Source: Heloderma charlesbogerti
Lineage: Eukaryota; Chordata; Lepidosauria; Squamata; Helodermatidae
DNA: 64,000 nt
Assembly (NCBI GenBank): GCA_026122225.1
Contig: JANEZZ010001387.1
Coordinates: 217,636-281,635 of the forward strand
Direction of reading: 5' to 3'
Part shown: one piece after another, positions 21,975 to 30,849 of the stretch
How positions within the stretch are numbered: position 1 is the stretch's first letter
Layout of the letters: every line of letters starts with the position of its first letter
Position numbers and translations under genes: made by a program
Notes under the pieces: model-generated
What the model was told of the DNA's origin: nothing
Databases searched by the model: none
The model's input: only the letters and a program-made list of their open reading frames with translations

Positions 21975-22891
21975 CTACCCACCGACTGCACCTTGTCCAT
22001 TGGGAAGCCAATAGCTGCAGCAGTTGAAGCAGCCCCAATACGGAAAGAATGAGAACAAAAACGGAATGCACCTAAACCAAGACCCTTCAATGCCAGCTTT
22101 GTGACAATCCAGAATTGGTATTTGGCCAGGGGGCAGAGTCACTATGACAGAAAGGAGGGCTGTGCCAGTCCCCTCGAACATTGAGGAATGCCCCTAGAGC
22201 CTCCACCAGGCTTAACTCTTCCCGAGTGGCAGGGAAAAGAGACACCTGCACTCCTCTCCCACAGTGATCAGTCTTAGACCTCTGCAAACGGATGCGCACA
22301 ACTGATCATGAGAATTGAATATCTTTAAATTGTAACACTCGCCCGGACAGATCGCCCTTGGCGGCCACAACCAATTCTGAAATCCGAAATGCTCCGAAAA
22401 ATGCCATCAAAGCTGCGGCATGGAAAAGGGTAGCCCCATATGGAGAGTGACATAAAGATGTCCACTGTCCCTTCAGTCACAGCAATATATCCGGCGTCAA
22501 AGGAAGCCAAGTGTCAGGTATTGCGGGAGACATCCATGCCCAACCCTGAAGAGCTCGCCTCAGCCTAAAGGCAACAGGGTTATCGGGCACCCCCTTCAGC
22601 TTGGACCAAAAGGCAAGAGCAGAAAGTTTTCCGCCAATGGTTTTCTGAAAGGCCTCTGTGCCGGGCGTGAACACAGAATTGCAACAGGTGCTTTACCGGA
22701 ATGGGCCAAACCTGCAGCAGCTGCAAGGAATCCCTGAAAACAAAAAACTCCCTACCTGCCTTGAAGTAAGAAGCCCTTGTGCTAGGTGCTACAGACTGTA
22801 GCATGGCCCGCTCGGCCTCATCCTGCCAATCTCCCAAAACTCGGCTGGCATGGTCTCCGGCAGTTCCTGTGCCCAGGGAACAAGGTCCCAA
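21935..22891 (-). pseudogene. Ngaro tyrosine recombinase, frameshifted
   Basis: Pieces in several frames on the minus strand give an N-terminal core-binding part (RAMLQSVAPSTRASYFKAGR; WPIPVKHLLQFCVHARHRGL) and a catalytic part. Box I reads AFFGAFRISELV (Arg codon 22,386-22,384). RLQRSKTDHCGRG carries the Lys. HSFRIGAASTAAAIGFPMDK holds the His (22,051-22,049) and Arg (22,042-22,040). GRWRSKAYRAYV contains the nucleophile Tyr (about 21,949-21,947). Thus R, K, H, R and Y are all readable, although the frame is broken several times. The enzyme would integrate circular cDNA without target duplication. Confidence 0.85.
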
Positions 22892-22899
22892 AGCCCCTG

Positions 22900-23460
22900 T
22901 ACCTGGTTACGTGACAAAGCATCAGCAATGGCATTACCCAAGCCAGGGATGTGTTGGACCCAGAACAAGATATTAAACCGTGGACATTGCAAAGTAAGTG
23001 CCCTAACCAAAACCATTACTCTGGGATTACGGGATGACAGGGAATTAATCCCCTGAACCGTGGCCTGGTTGTCGCACCAAAAGTGCACTGCAGAGTTGGA
23101 CAGTTGCTCAGCCCACAAGTGTGCAGCCACGTAACTGGGAAAGAATTCTAAAAAGGTGAGATCCCTACCTACACCAGCAGCTAACCAGTCCTCTGGCCAC
23201 GGCCCAGCACACCATCAATCCCAGAAAATGACTCCAAAACCAAAGGCACCCAATGTGTCAGAGTGTATCTGAAGTTCAGCTTCCAATGAAAGCTCCCACC
23301 TCCAGAAGAAAATGCCATTAAATTCATCCAGGAAGCGCAGCCATACCTGCAGGTCTGCCTTCATAGCAGCAGACACTCTGACATGGCGGTGAGGAAACCG
23401 TAGGCCCCGCATAGCTGCACCACACAGGCGCCGCAGGAAGGCCCTAACAGGTGCTACCAC
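22900..23460 (-). pseudogene. Ngaro RNase H domain
   Basis: Right after the hAT-like insertion the minus frame resumes with WVVAPVRAFLRRLCGAAMRG, then DLQVWLRFLDEFNGIFFWRW, then IHSDTLGAFGFGVIFWD, the first RNase H Asp. A second frame gives MAAHLWAEQL, HFWCDNQATVQGINS and HIPGLGNAIADALSRNQVQG, the later acidic and DALSR motifs. There is at least one frameshift near 23,200. The domain would degrade RNA in the RNA:DNA hybrid during Ngaro replication. Confidence 0.85.
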
Positions 23461-23468
23461 CCAGAAAG

Positions 23469-24377
23469 TAGGGTTGGCGGAGAATTTCTCCCCGAAACTT
23501 CGGGGGGCCGAGCGCCAACGTGTTCGGCCCCCCGAAGAAGTTTCGGGGAGAAATTCTCCGCACCCCCCTGCCCCCCACACCGCCCCCCGGGACGGGACGT
23601 ACCTTTCCCGAATGTCCCTCCCGGCGGCGGGTCCCGGCGGCGGTTCGTTGGGTCTTCGTCAGGGGCGGGGGCGGCAGCCGGTCTTTCGACCGGCTGCCGC
23701 CGCCACCATTCCAATAAAAGTTAAAAAAAAAAAACGCCCCCATGATAGGCTACGTGATGATTAACGTAGCCTATCACGGCTAGATTTGCAAAGTCAGCCG
23801 TGATAGGCTACGTAAATCGTCACGTAGCCTATCACGGGTGACTTTAAAAAAAAAAAAAAAGCGCGTACGGCTAATGGCAGCCCCCATAGGGAGCCGCCAT
23901 TCACGTTCCTTATTTGGTCGCTGTAGTCTATGTAAAGATTACGTAGACTACGGCGAAAATAAGGGCAACGCTATTTGCGTTGCCCTTATTTTCGCCGTAG
24001 TCTACTTAAAGATTTACGTAAACTACAGCGACCAAATAAGGAACGCAAATGGTGGCTCCCTATGGGGGCTGCCATTTGCATACGCGCTTTTTTTTTTTTT
24101 AAGTCACCCGTGATAGGCTACGTGACGATTTACGTATCACGGGGGCATTTTTGTTTTTTTTTTAACTTTTTATTTCGTGGCCGGGCGAGGCGAGGCGCCT
24201 CCTCCCCGGCCTGAATTTCGGCCGGGCGAGGTGGGAAGCCTCCCCCCGGCCTGAATTTCGGCCGGGTGAGGCAGGAAGCCTCCCCCCCCGCCTGAACTTT
24301 GGGGGGAGAGCAGCGAAGCACCTCCCCCCCACCGCGAAAAGCTGTGAGACCAGGAAAGTGGCTTTCGTGCACTCCTA
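23469..24377 (+). mobile_element. Palindrome-rich hAT-like element, copy 1 (909 bp)
   Basis: Termini are TAGGGTTGGCGG and, from the other end, TAGGAGTGCACG. Flanks are CCAGAAAG (23,461-23,468) and CTGGAAAG (24,378-24,385). Both can be derived from CCGGAAAG by one change at its CpG, giving an 8 bp duplication. Internally, left to right, there is a GC-rich terminal hairpin (about 23,479-23,571), a hairpin with GGCAGCCGGTC/GACCGGCTGCC, and hairpins of GATAGGCTACGT/ACGTAGCCTATC. A large 220 bp palindrome (23,861-24,088) follows, then three roughly 45 bp GGCCTGAATTTCGGCCGGG repeats (24,205-24,300). No transposase is seen. Confidence 0.85.
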
Positions 24378-24385
24378 CTGGAAAG

Positions 24386-25310
24386 CGAAATTAAGATGTC
24401 CAACAACTTCCCGTAAGGTATGAAGTGTCACCTTCTTAGGTCTCAACACCGCAGAGATTGTTTCTCGCAAGGCCGAGAGATTATCGTTGGGAAGCCTACA
24501 AGATTGAGCTACGGAATCCAACTCAATCCCAAGAAACATAATGACAGCTAAGGGGCCCTCAGTTTTCTCTGTGGCCAAAGGAATTCCCAGTTCCTCTGCC
24601 AAGGCAGAAAACTCCTGCATTAAATAGGCATACTACTGGGTAGAATCCCAGGGGCTGGCAAATAAAAAATCATCCAGGTAATGTACCGTATTCTACAATC
24701 CCATCCTATCTCTAAGGGCCCATGCCAAAAATGAACTGCATTTCTCAAACATAGCACAGGAAATAGAGCACCCAATAGGGAGAGTTCTATCAACGTAAAA
24801 CTGGCCTTGAAAACAGAACCTTAAAAGATCAAAATCATCAGGGCAGATAGGCAAAAGGTGAAATGCAGATTTAATATCGCATTTGCTCATGAGGGCCCCA
24901 TGACCACAGGCCCTTACCATAGAAATTGCAGAATCGAAGGATGCGTAGTGTACAGAACAAAGGTGATCTGAAATAGCATCATTCACAGATCTACCTTTAG
25001 GGAAAGATAGGTTATGGATCAGCCTGTATTCCCCAGGGGCTTTTTTAGGTACAATACCCAGGGGAGACACTCTCAAGTTGGGAATATGAGGAGTAGCGAA
25101 TGGACCAATGACCCTGCCAGCAGCCACCTCTTTCTGGATCTTTTCCCTGACCAGGTGTTGAAAACACACAATGGATTTCTGGTTCCGTGCAAACTGAGCA
25201 CGACGCTGGCCGTGAAAAAGAATCCGGAATCCCTCAGAAAACCCTTTCTCTAAGTAAAAAGCATCTTCCCGCAGTGGGTACCGTGTCAGGAGGCATAAAA
25301 GAGACTGCAA
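24386..25310 (-). pseudogene. Ngaro reverse transcriptase
   Basis: The main 268-codon minus frame (its RT part starts near 25,300) carries VREKIQKEVAAGRVIGPFAT, LGIVPKKAPGEYRLIHNLSF, MSKCDIKSAFHLLPICPDDF (palm Asp) and TLPIGCSISCAMFEKCSSFL. A TAG at about 24,693 stops the frame. Directly after it come HYLDDFLFASPWDSTQ (YLDD codons 24,680-24,669), then EELGIPLATEKTEGP, MFLGIELDSVAQSCRLP and REVVGHLNFAF. There the frame is cut by the hAT-like insertion and resumes at VVAP on the other side. The sequence keeps all RT motifs despite the stop. It would copy Ngaro RNA into DNA. Confidence 0.9.
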
Positions 25311-25876
25311 TTTAACTGGGCAGGGACCCTTTTGGAGGGTGCTGTTGCCCTCCACCTTGTTTCCTAGTGGCCTGCCCCTCCTGGCCTGCTCCCCGCCATG
25401 CTCCAGCCCTGGGGCAATTAAGACAACCATATTGTCCCCCACACATAGAGCACTCATGCTGGAACTTGCAAGAGGTTTTAGAGCAGGCGCCATGGGCACT
25501 AAACTCCCAACAGAGCAAGCGGTGTTGAACTACCTGCCCCACGCCAGCCTTAAAGGCTGAAGCAGGCTGCTGCTTGGATAATAAGTGGCCGCTGTCTGAC
25601 CTGTCCCCAAAGCCTGGCCTCGCTAGGGTCATGAACTGGAGCCACAGATCATAGTCCTTTGCATCCCAGCGTGGGGTGTGGTCAAGGGTGGCCCCTATAT
25701 GAAATGATTCATCATATGCCAGCCATGCCCCCCCTCATATTCTGTATAGGCCCTGTAAATAATATCCAAATATTGGGTCATGACCCAACCTCACTCTGGA
25801 TATTTCTCCTGTATAATACCCATGGAGATGAGGAAACCAGGCAACCAATTCACCCAGGTGCAAGATTGTGCCTAAC
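25310..25876 (-). pseudogene. Ngaro gag-like C-terminal part with Cys/His motif
   Basis: A minus frame reads LARPGFGDRSDSG, then HRLLCWEFSAHGACSKTSCK, then FQHECSMCGGQYGCLNCPR. The Cys/His cluster (C-x8-C-x5-C-x3-H type followed by C-x2-C) is like the zinc-binding end of DIRS/Ngaro gag proteins and would bind nucleic acid. It ends near PKGSLPS, just upstream of the RT. The right side is cut at 25,877 by the second hAT-like copy. Confidence 0.7.
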
Positions 25877-25884
25877 CCTCTCTT

Positions 25885-26745
25885 TAGGGGTGCACGAAAG
25901 CCACTTACCTGGTCTCGCAGCTTTTCACGGTGGGGAGGAGGCGCTTCGCTGCTCTACCCCCGAAGTTCAGGCCAGCGGGGGGAGGCTTCCTGCCTCACCC
26001 GGCCGAAATTCAGGCCGGGGAGGAGGCGCCTCGCCTTGCCCGGCCGCGAAATAAAAAGTTTTTTTAAAAAAACGCCCCCGTGATAGGCTACGTGACGATT
26101 AACGTAGCCTATCACAGATAGATCTGCAAAGTCAGCCGTGAAAGGCTACGTAAATCGTCACGTAGCCTATCACGGGTGACTTAAAAAAAAAAAAAAAAGC
26201 GCGTACGCAAATGGTGGCCCCCATAGGGAGCCGCCATTTGCGTTCCTTATTTGGTTGCTGTAGTCTACGTAAAGATTTACGTAGACTACAGCGACCAAAT
26301 AAGGAACGTGAATGGCGGCTCCCTATGGGGGCCGCCATTAGCCGTACGCGCTTTTTTTTTTTTTTTTAAGTCACCCGTGATAGGCTACGTGACGATTTAC
26401 GTAGCCTATAACGGCTGACTTTGCAGATCTAGCCACGATAGGCTACGTTAATCGTCACGTAGCCTATCACGGGGGCGTTTTTTTTTTTTTTTTACTTTTA
26501 TTGGAATGGCGGCGGTGGCAGCTGGTCGAAAGATCGGCTGCCGCCCCCGCCCCTGACGAAGACCCGACGAACCGCCGCCGGGACCCGCCGCTGGGAGGGA
26601 CATTCGGGAAAGGTAAGTCCCGTCCCGGGGGGACTGCGGGGGGCGGGGGGGTGCGGAGAATTTCTCCCCGAAACTACTTCAGGGGGCCGAACACATTGGC
26701 GCTCGGCCCCCCGAAGTTTCGGGGAGAAATTCTCCGCCAACCCTA
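25885..26745 (-). mobile_element. Palindrome-rich hAT-like element, copy 2 (861 bp)
   Basis: This is the same family as 23,469-24,377 in opposite orientation. It runs from TAGGGGTGCACG to CCGCCAACCCTA. The duplication is CCTCTCTT (25,877-25,884) and CCGCTCTT (26,746-26,753), 7 of 8. It repeats the hairpins of GATAGGCTACGT, the central palindrome (26,198-26,350), the GC-rich hairpin and the terminal GAGAATTTCTCCCCGAAAC palindrome. Only one full GGCCTGAATTTCGGCC-type repeat unit remains, which explains its shorter length. A donor-like AAAGGTAAGTCCC sits at about 26,609-26,621. Confidence 0.85.
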
Positions 26746-26753
26746 CCGCTCTT

Positions 26754-27925
26754 GTTCTTTATCGCTGGACTTCTCCTTGTCCTTTGATTCCAATTCCCGG
26801 AATAACAAGGAGAATACATCCACAAACTCACCCTTCAATATCATCTCCCTAGTGGCCGGCAGTACTGTCACCAAAGGGGGGGTGACAGTACTGCTCGTCG
26901 AGATTGCCTCATCACTAACCTTGGCATAAGGATCGTTGCCAGCAACGGGGGCCATCACAGGAGCCACAGGGTCACTGGCCATAGGGCCATGCCACACTGC
27001 CTCACAAGCCACTGTGGCGGATTATACTTGCTGAGAAGCGGGCTCAGGAATGGTCCCCATAGAGGCAGTAACTGTTGGAAGTGCCGGAAGTTGAATGGAC
27101 CCGCTCCCTACTGCAGACCCCGACTCACCGGACACAGCAGAGGAAGGGGGGTTAGTGCCCGCACGTGCCAACCTGGTATGCGTAGTGACACCAGACGAGG
27201 CTCCAACAGATGTCGCCATAGGAACAGCTGTGCTGGAAACACCAGGCAAACCCCAGGAGGAGGTAGCATAGGCCAAAAGGCCTGAGCAGTGGGAACATTT
27301 CCTCTGTGAGGAAAGGACCAACCCATCACAGACAACCAGGCAAGCCACCCCGAAGGCATAAATTGGCTTCACCCCTGCCAAGGGGCAGGAGACACAGGCA
27401 TTACCCCCTCACCTTGACCCAGAGGTGTTACCGCAGGAGAATCTGGGAGTTGGCTCAGGCTAGGTGCTGCTGTGCCTGCCGACATGGAGGCAGACTCCCT
27501 GGGAACCGGAACTGGATCAGAAACCAATGCCAGCTCTTGCACTTGGTCACAGGCCAGAGAAACATCCGACAGCTCTGCTACCTGCACTTGAATGGAGCTA
27601 GGTGATGCCTCCAAAGCGTCCAACCTGGCTGCAATTGAAAGCAAGAGATTTCTCTGAGCCTGCTTCCTGGTCAACCTCAACCCCTACTCTGTTCAAGAGT
27701 TCTGTTGAAGAGGAGTAACTGGAGCAGAAATCCTTTTATCCCTTTCTGCTGTCTCCAACCTGGAGAGAAGCATAGCCACTGTAGGGCTATCATCCTCAGA
27801 GAAGGATGAATCGGCCCTATGAAAATGACGTTTGGTGCGGGGGGGGGGGGCTTCCCCTTACCTTCCCCCCTCCCAATTCCCTTTTTAGGTGGCATCTTTA
27901 AAACTGCCTCAGCCCGAACAGGCAA
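26754..27925 (-). pseudogene. Ngaro gag-like N-terminal ORF
   Basis: The likely start is MPPKKGIGRGEGKGKPPPP near 27,895. A run of G/C at about 27,838-27,850 then shifts the frame, and it continues as KRHFHRADSSFSEDDSPTVA, AMLLSRLETAERDKR and LLLSIAARLDALEASPSSIQ. Low-complexity Ala/Pro/Ser/Thr-rich segments follow down to EFVDVFSLLFRELESKDKEK at 26,770. The coiled, charged start and Pro-rich middle fit a structural (gag-like) protein, but there is no diagnostic domain. It is interrupted at 26,746 by the hAT-like copy. Confidence 0.65.
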
Positions 27926-28900
27926 GTGCTATAGGAGGAGAGGAGGTGTCTAAAACCACCCAGGGAATGCCTACCGAGCCCACACCCCTTCGTCAGCTGT
28001 ATGGGTTGAGGGGTGAATGGGCCTGAATAGGCACACCTGCAAACCTCAGGCCTGCAGGCCCAGAAAATTACCCAGGCGCACCCCAAACAGCGCCTTCCAG
28101 CAAGGCCCCACTGGGCCCTAGCAGCCACAGCTCACAAGCCCTACCACAAAAAGGAAGGAGTGCAAAGCCGCCCAGCACCCTCCCTTTAAACAACTTTCTC
28201 CCACTGGTATGGAAACGGGGGCAGGTGAGGCCCAAGAGGCCCACCCAACGAACCTCGGGCCTACAGGCCCAGTAGCAGCACGAAGCCTCCGCTTCGTGCC
28301 GGTAAGAAAACGCACACAAGACCCGCCGCGCTGTCCAGCGAGCGGGTGAAAGCCACCACCGGGAATGCCACACAAAGCAGCCACCGCAATCAAGCCTCTC
28401 AGAGCCCGCAGAAGCCCTGCGAGGAGGTGAGCAGCCCCGGCTCAACCGAGGCAAAGCTGCCCAGCTCCACGCAGCCTCCTCGTCGCCGGCTGCAGGAGCG
28501 CATGTCGACCCGTCCTGCAGCTGCGCTTCGAAATGCCGCTGCCGAGATCAGGCCCCACAGAGCCCTCCCGAGCCTTGACGCCAGCCGGAGAGGCCGAGGG
28601 GTGAGCAGCCTCAGCTGCGAAGAGGCAAAGCTGCCTAGTTCCCCTCTGCCTTCCAACAAACAGGCCAACGGCGCAACCCCGTCAGGCACCGAAGCGCTTC
28701 TCTCGGCTGTAAGAGCATGTGCCACTCTCCTCCCAACATTTGGAAGGGAGGGGCGCCCTAGCCTAAAACAGCCAGTAGGCCCTTCCCCTCCACAGTGGTG
28801 CCACCCTGGAAACGCCAACCACGTTCCCCTGTCTCTCCCTCCCCCCGCCCGCAAAATCCTCCCTGCAGCCAGGCAAGATGGACGTGGGGGGATGGGGCTT
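27926..28900 (-). mobile_element. GC-rich leader of the Ngaro, with tandem subrepeats
   Basis: The block is GC- and CpG-rich compared with the sequence right of 28,900. A motif (GTGAGCAGCC...GAGGCAAAGCTGCC) at about 28,424-28,470 recurs at about 28,601-28,645, a spacing near 175 bp. The pair CTCAGGCCTGCAGGCCCAG / CTCGGGCCTACAGGCCCAG lies near 28,050 and 28,255. Such subrepeats are common in retrotransposon promoters. Long frames on both strands here are GC artefacts. Confidence 0.5.
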
Positions 28901-28904
28901 GAAA

Positions 28905-29400
28905 CCAACAGTATTATTTGCACCACAGTTGCAGCATGGATTGTATATTTGCCTGAGTGCACCATTTTTGTGAGCAATAGAAAGCGTGCCACCTACAGTC
29001 AACAAGTAGAAAAAATCTGCCACTGAAAAGCAGTCACCGCCTAGTGTTTACAAAGCCTTGAGTCTGTTAAACTCATGCATTCCCTTTTCCTAAAGAACCT
29101 TGGGAACTATAGTTCAGGTAGGAGTGGTGGGGGAGGGAACTCTAACAGAGAATACTCGGCACCCTTACACAAATGCACTTCCCAGGAAGCGTTACACATT
29201 AAAAAGTTAAAACCTAGAGGCCTCTGAAGGGGAAATGTATCACCTTGCAACAAATTTTTGTGTAATTTCCCCCTGTACCTGGAGGCTATTTCTATGTCTG
29301 GAAACTCAGAAGCTCAGAGGCTTTGTAGCTAAAGCAATCCTACATGCCATCTTCATATCTTGTGCTAGCATGTTGTCAGACTTAATAGCCCAATTCAAAC
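28905..29400. other. Non-coding stretch, nothing recognised
   Basis: No exon or repeat terminus was identified between the Ngaro leader and the CR1 piece. Confidence 0.4.
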
Positions 29401-29404
29401 ACAA

Positions 29405-30318
29405 AACTAAAACTGGTGGGAGATTCATGAAAGATAAAAGGAAGTACTTCTTCACACAGCGCATAGGTAAACTATGTGTCAGGGTTGTATCGGAGTCCAT
29501 AGAGTCCCAAAGCAGCTCTGATTCTGAGGAAGAGAAGCAATTCATGGGGGAGGAGCTCTCTCAGACTTCAGAGGCACAGCTGGAGGGGGAGCCCCCCCTT
29601 CTCACATCCCTGGGAGTGACAGCGAACCAGGCATGGAAAGGGAGGGACAACCTGAGCTTTTAGACACGAGGCACAGACGCAGGCACAAGCGAGAGATTGC
29701 AGGGGCCAAGCTTCGGAGCTCAGCCCAATTGGCTCGATGTCAACAGCTGCGCCCAGAAGCATTATGGGAGAGGGGGAGATCTTCCCCTCCCACCCCTTAA
29801 GTTCAGAGAGTTGCCGTGTTTTTCTCAAACAGAGATCAACTGATGTCCTAACCCTTAGAAACCCCTAGATGACTGTTCCTTTGTAGTTCCTCTGAGTCTC
29901 AAGCAATTAACATCTGTATGCCTCATTAGGATAAATGGAATTAAAGCCTTGGAAAGCAGCCCTTTCGTCTGAGTGTTGATTTTCGCTATTGGAGTATTCA
30001 GTAGGCAACAGGGGAAACTTGACACTATGGAATTCGCTACCACAGGTCGTAGTGATGGCCACCAACAGCTTTAACAGGGGATTAGACAAATTCATCAAGG
30101 ATAAGGCCAAATAGCTACTAGTCAGGATGGCTAAGTATTACCTTCAGTATCAGAGGCGGGTTGCCTTTCAGTACCAGTTGCTGGAAACACAAGAGGGGAG
30201 GGATGCTATTGTACTCATGTCCTGCTTGTGGACTTCCCATAGGCACCTGACTGGCCACTGTGGGACAGAAGGTTGGCCTTTGGTCTGAACCAGCATGGCT
30301 ATTCTTATGTTCTTAAAC
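29405..30318 (+). mobile_element. CR1 3' portion interrupted by a solo LTR
   Basis: The left piece encodes GGRFMKDKRKYFFTQRIGKL up to 29,476. After the LTR, the right piece resumes at 30,025 with the codons for WNSLPQV in one frame, then LDKFIKDKAK, and ends AGCATGGCTATTCTTATG. Removing the LTR and one CTATG restores the codons AAACTATGGAATTCG (KLWNS). Confidence 0.85.
29477..30024 (+). mobile_element. Solo LTR (548 bp) with perfect 5 bp duplication
   Basis: It starts TGTCAGGGTTGTATC and ends GGGGAAACTTGACA, so TG...CA ends are present. CTATG flanks it exactly (29,472-29,476 and 30,025-30,029). It resembles 58,615-59,164 in length, start, the Ser/acidic-coding patch (SSSDSEEE) and the AATTAAAG...CCTTTCGTCTG segment, which would be the poly(A)/R region. 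There is no internal gene, so it is a solo LTR left by recombination. The superfamily (endogenous retrovirus or Gypsy-like) is not decided by a 5 bp duplication. Confidence 0.88.
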
Positions 30319-30446
30319 CACAGTTTAGTGCTACAGGAAGAAGACTGGGCAGGCCCTGGACTTACACTCTCCCTCCTCCCCTCTCCTCCTCCTCTAGCTC
30401 TCCCTCCTCCTGACCTCTTTTAATACTCTTGTAATCTCATATTACT

Positions 30447-30840
30447 TCTTGTTGTTTATTCGGTCAGTCACTTCCTACTCTTCGTAACTTTGTGGACCAG
30501 CCCACGGAAGAGCTTCCTGTTGGCCGTCGCCACCCCCAGCTCCCCCAAGGTCGAGTCCGTCCCCTCCAGAATATCATCCATCCACCTTGCCCTTGGTCAG
30601 CCCCTCTTCCTTTTGCCTTCCACTTTCCCTAGCATCAGCATCTTCTCCAGGGTGTCCTGTCTTCTCATTATGTGGCCAGAGTACTTCAGTTTTGCCTTTA
30701 ATATCATTCCCTCATGTGAGCAGTCTGGCTTTATTACTCTTATAATCTCCGCTTTGACTTCTTTATTAGTCCCCATTTCTTTGATGCCATTGCTTGATCA
30801 GGCCAGGCAGTGGAGTCACTGCAGGGCAAGGATCGCTGAA
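30447..30840 (-). pseudogene. RTE/BovB-like LINE 3' fragment
   Basis: The order of words TTGTTTATTCGGTCAGTCAC, CTTCGTAACTTTGTGGACCA, TCATCCATCCACCTTGCCC, CTTCTCCAGGGTGTCCTG and TGGCCAGAGTACTTCAGTTT parallels the BovB 3' end at 40,992-41,240. The divergence from that copy suggests a different RTE subfamily. It is dead. Confidence 0.7.
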
Positions 30841-30849
30841 GCCTGTAAC

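Larger units (their letters stand above)
19740..28900 (-). mobile_element. Ngaro-type tyrosine-recombinase retrotransposon, decayed and invaded
   Basis: Read right to left it has a GC-rich leader (28.9-27.9 kb), a gag-like frame, reverse transcriptase with a YLDD centre, RNase H, a tyrosine recombinase with all catalytic residues readable, and an SGNH hydrolase. That gene order with an SGNH frame is known from vertebrate Ngaro elements of the DIRS order. A minus-strand AATAAA near 19,794-19,799 may be its poly(A) signal. Many stops and frameshifts, one CR1 and two hAT-like insertions make it immobile. The outer limits are inferred from composition; I could not identify the split direct repeats expected of Ngaro. 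Confidence 0.8.

Noticed and set aside
23454..23764. Pro/Arg/Gly-rich frames on both strands in the hAT-like copies
   Set aside because: They come from GC-rich palindromes, so both strands look alike. They are not treated as genes, although the donor-like site is noted.
28346..29026. Plus-strand open frame of 226 codons with an antisense frame of 197 codons
   Set aside because: Both lie in the GC-rich Ngaro leader, where stops are rare. No domain is seen and they mirror each other.
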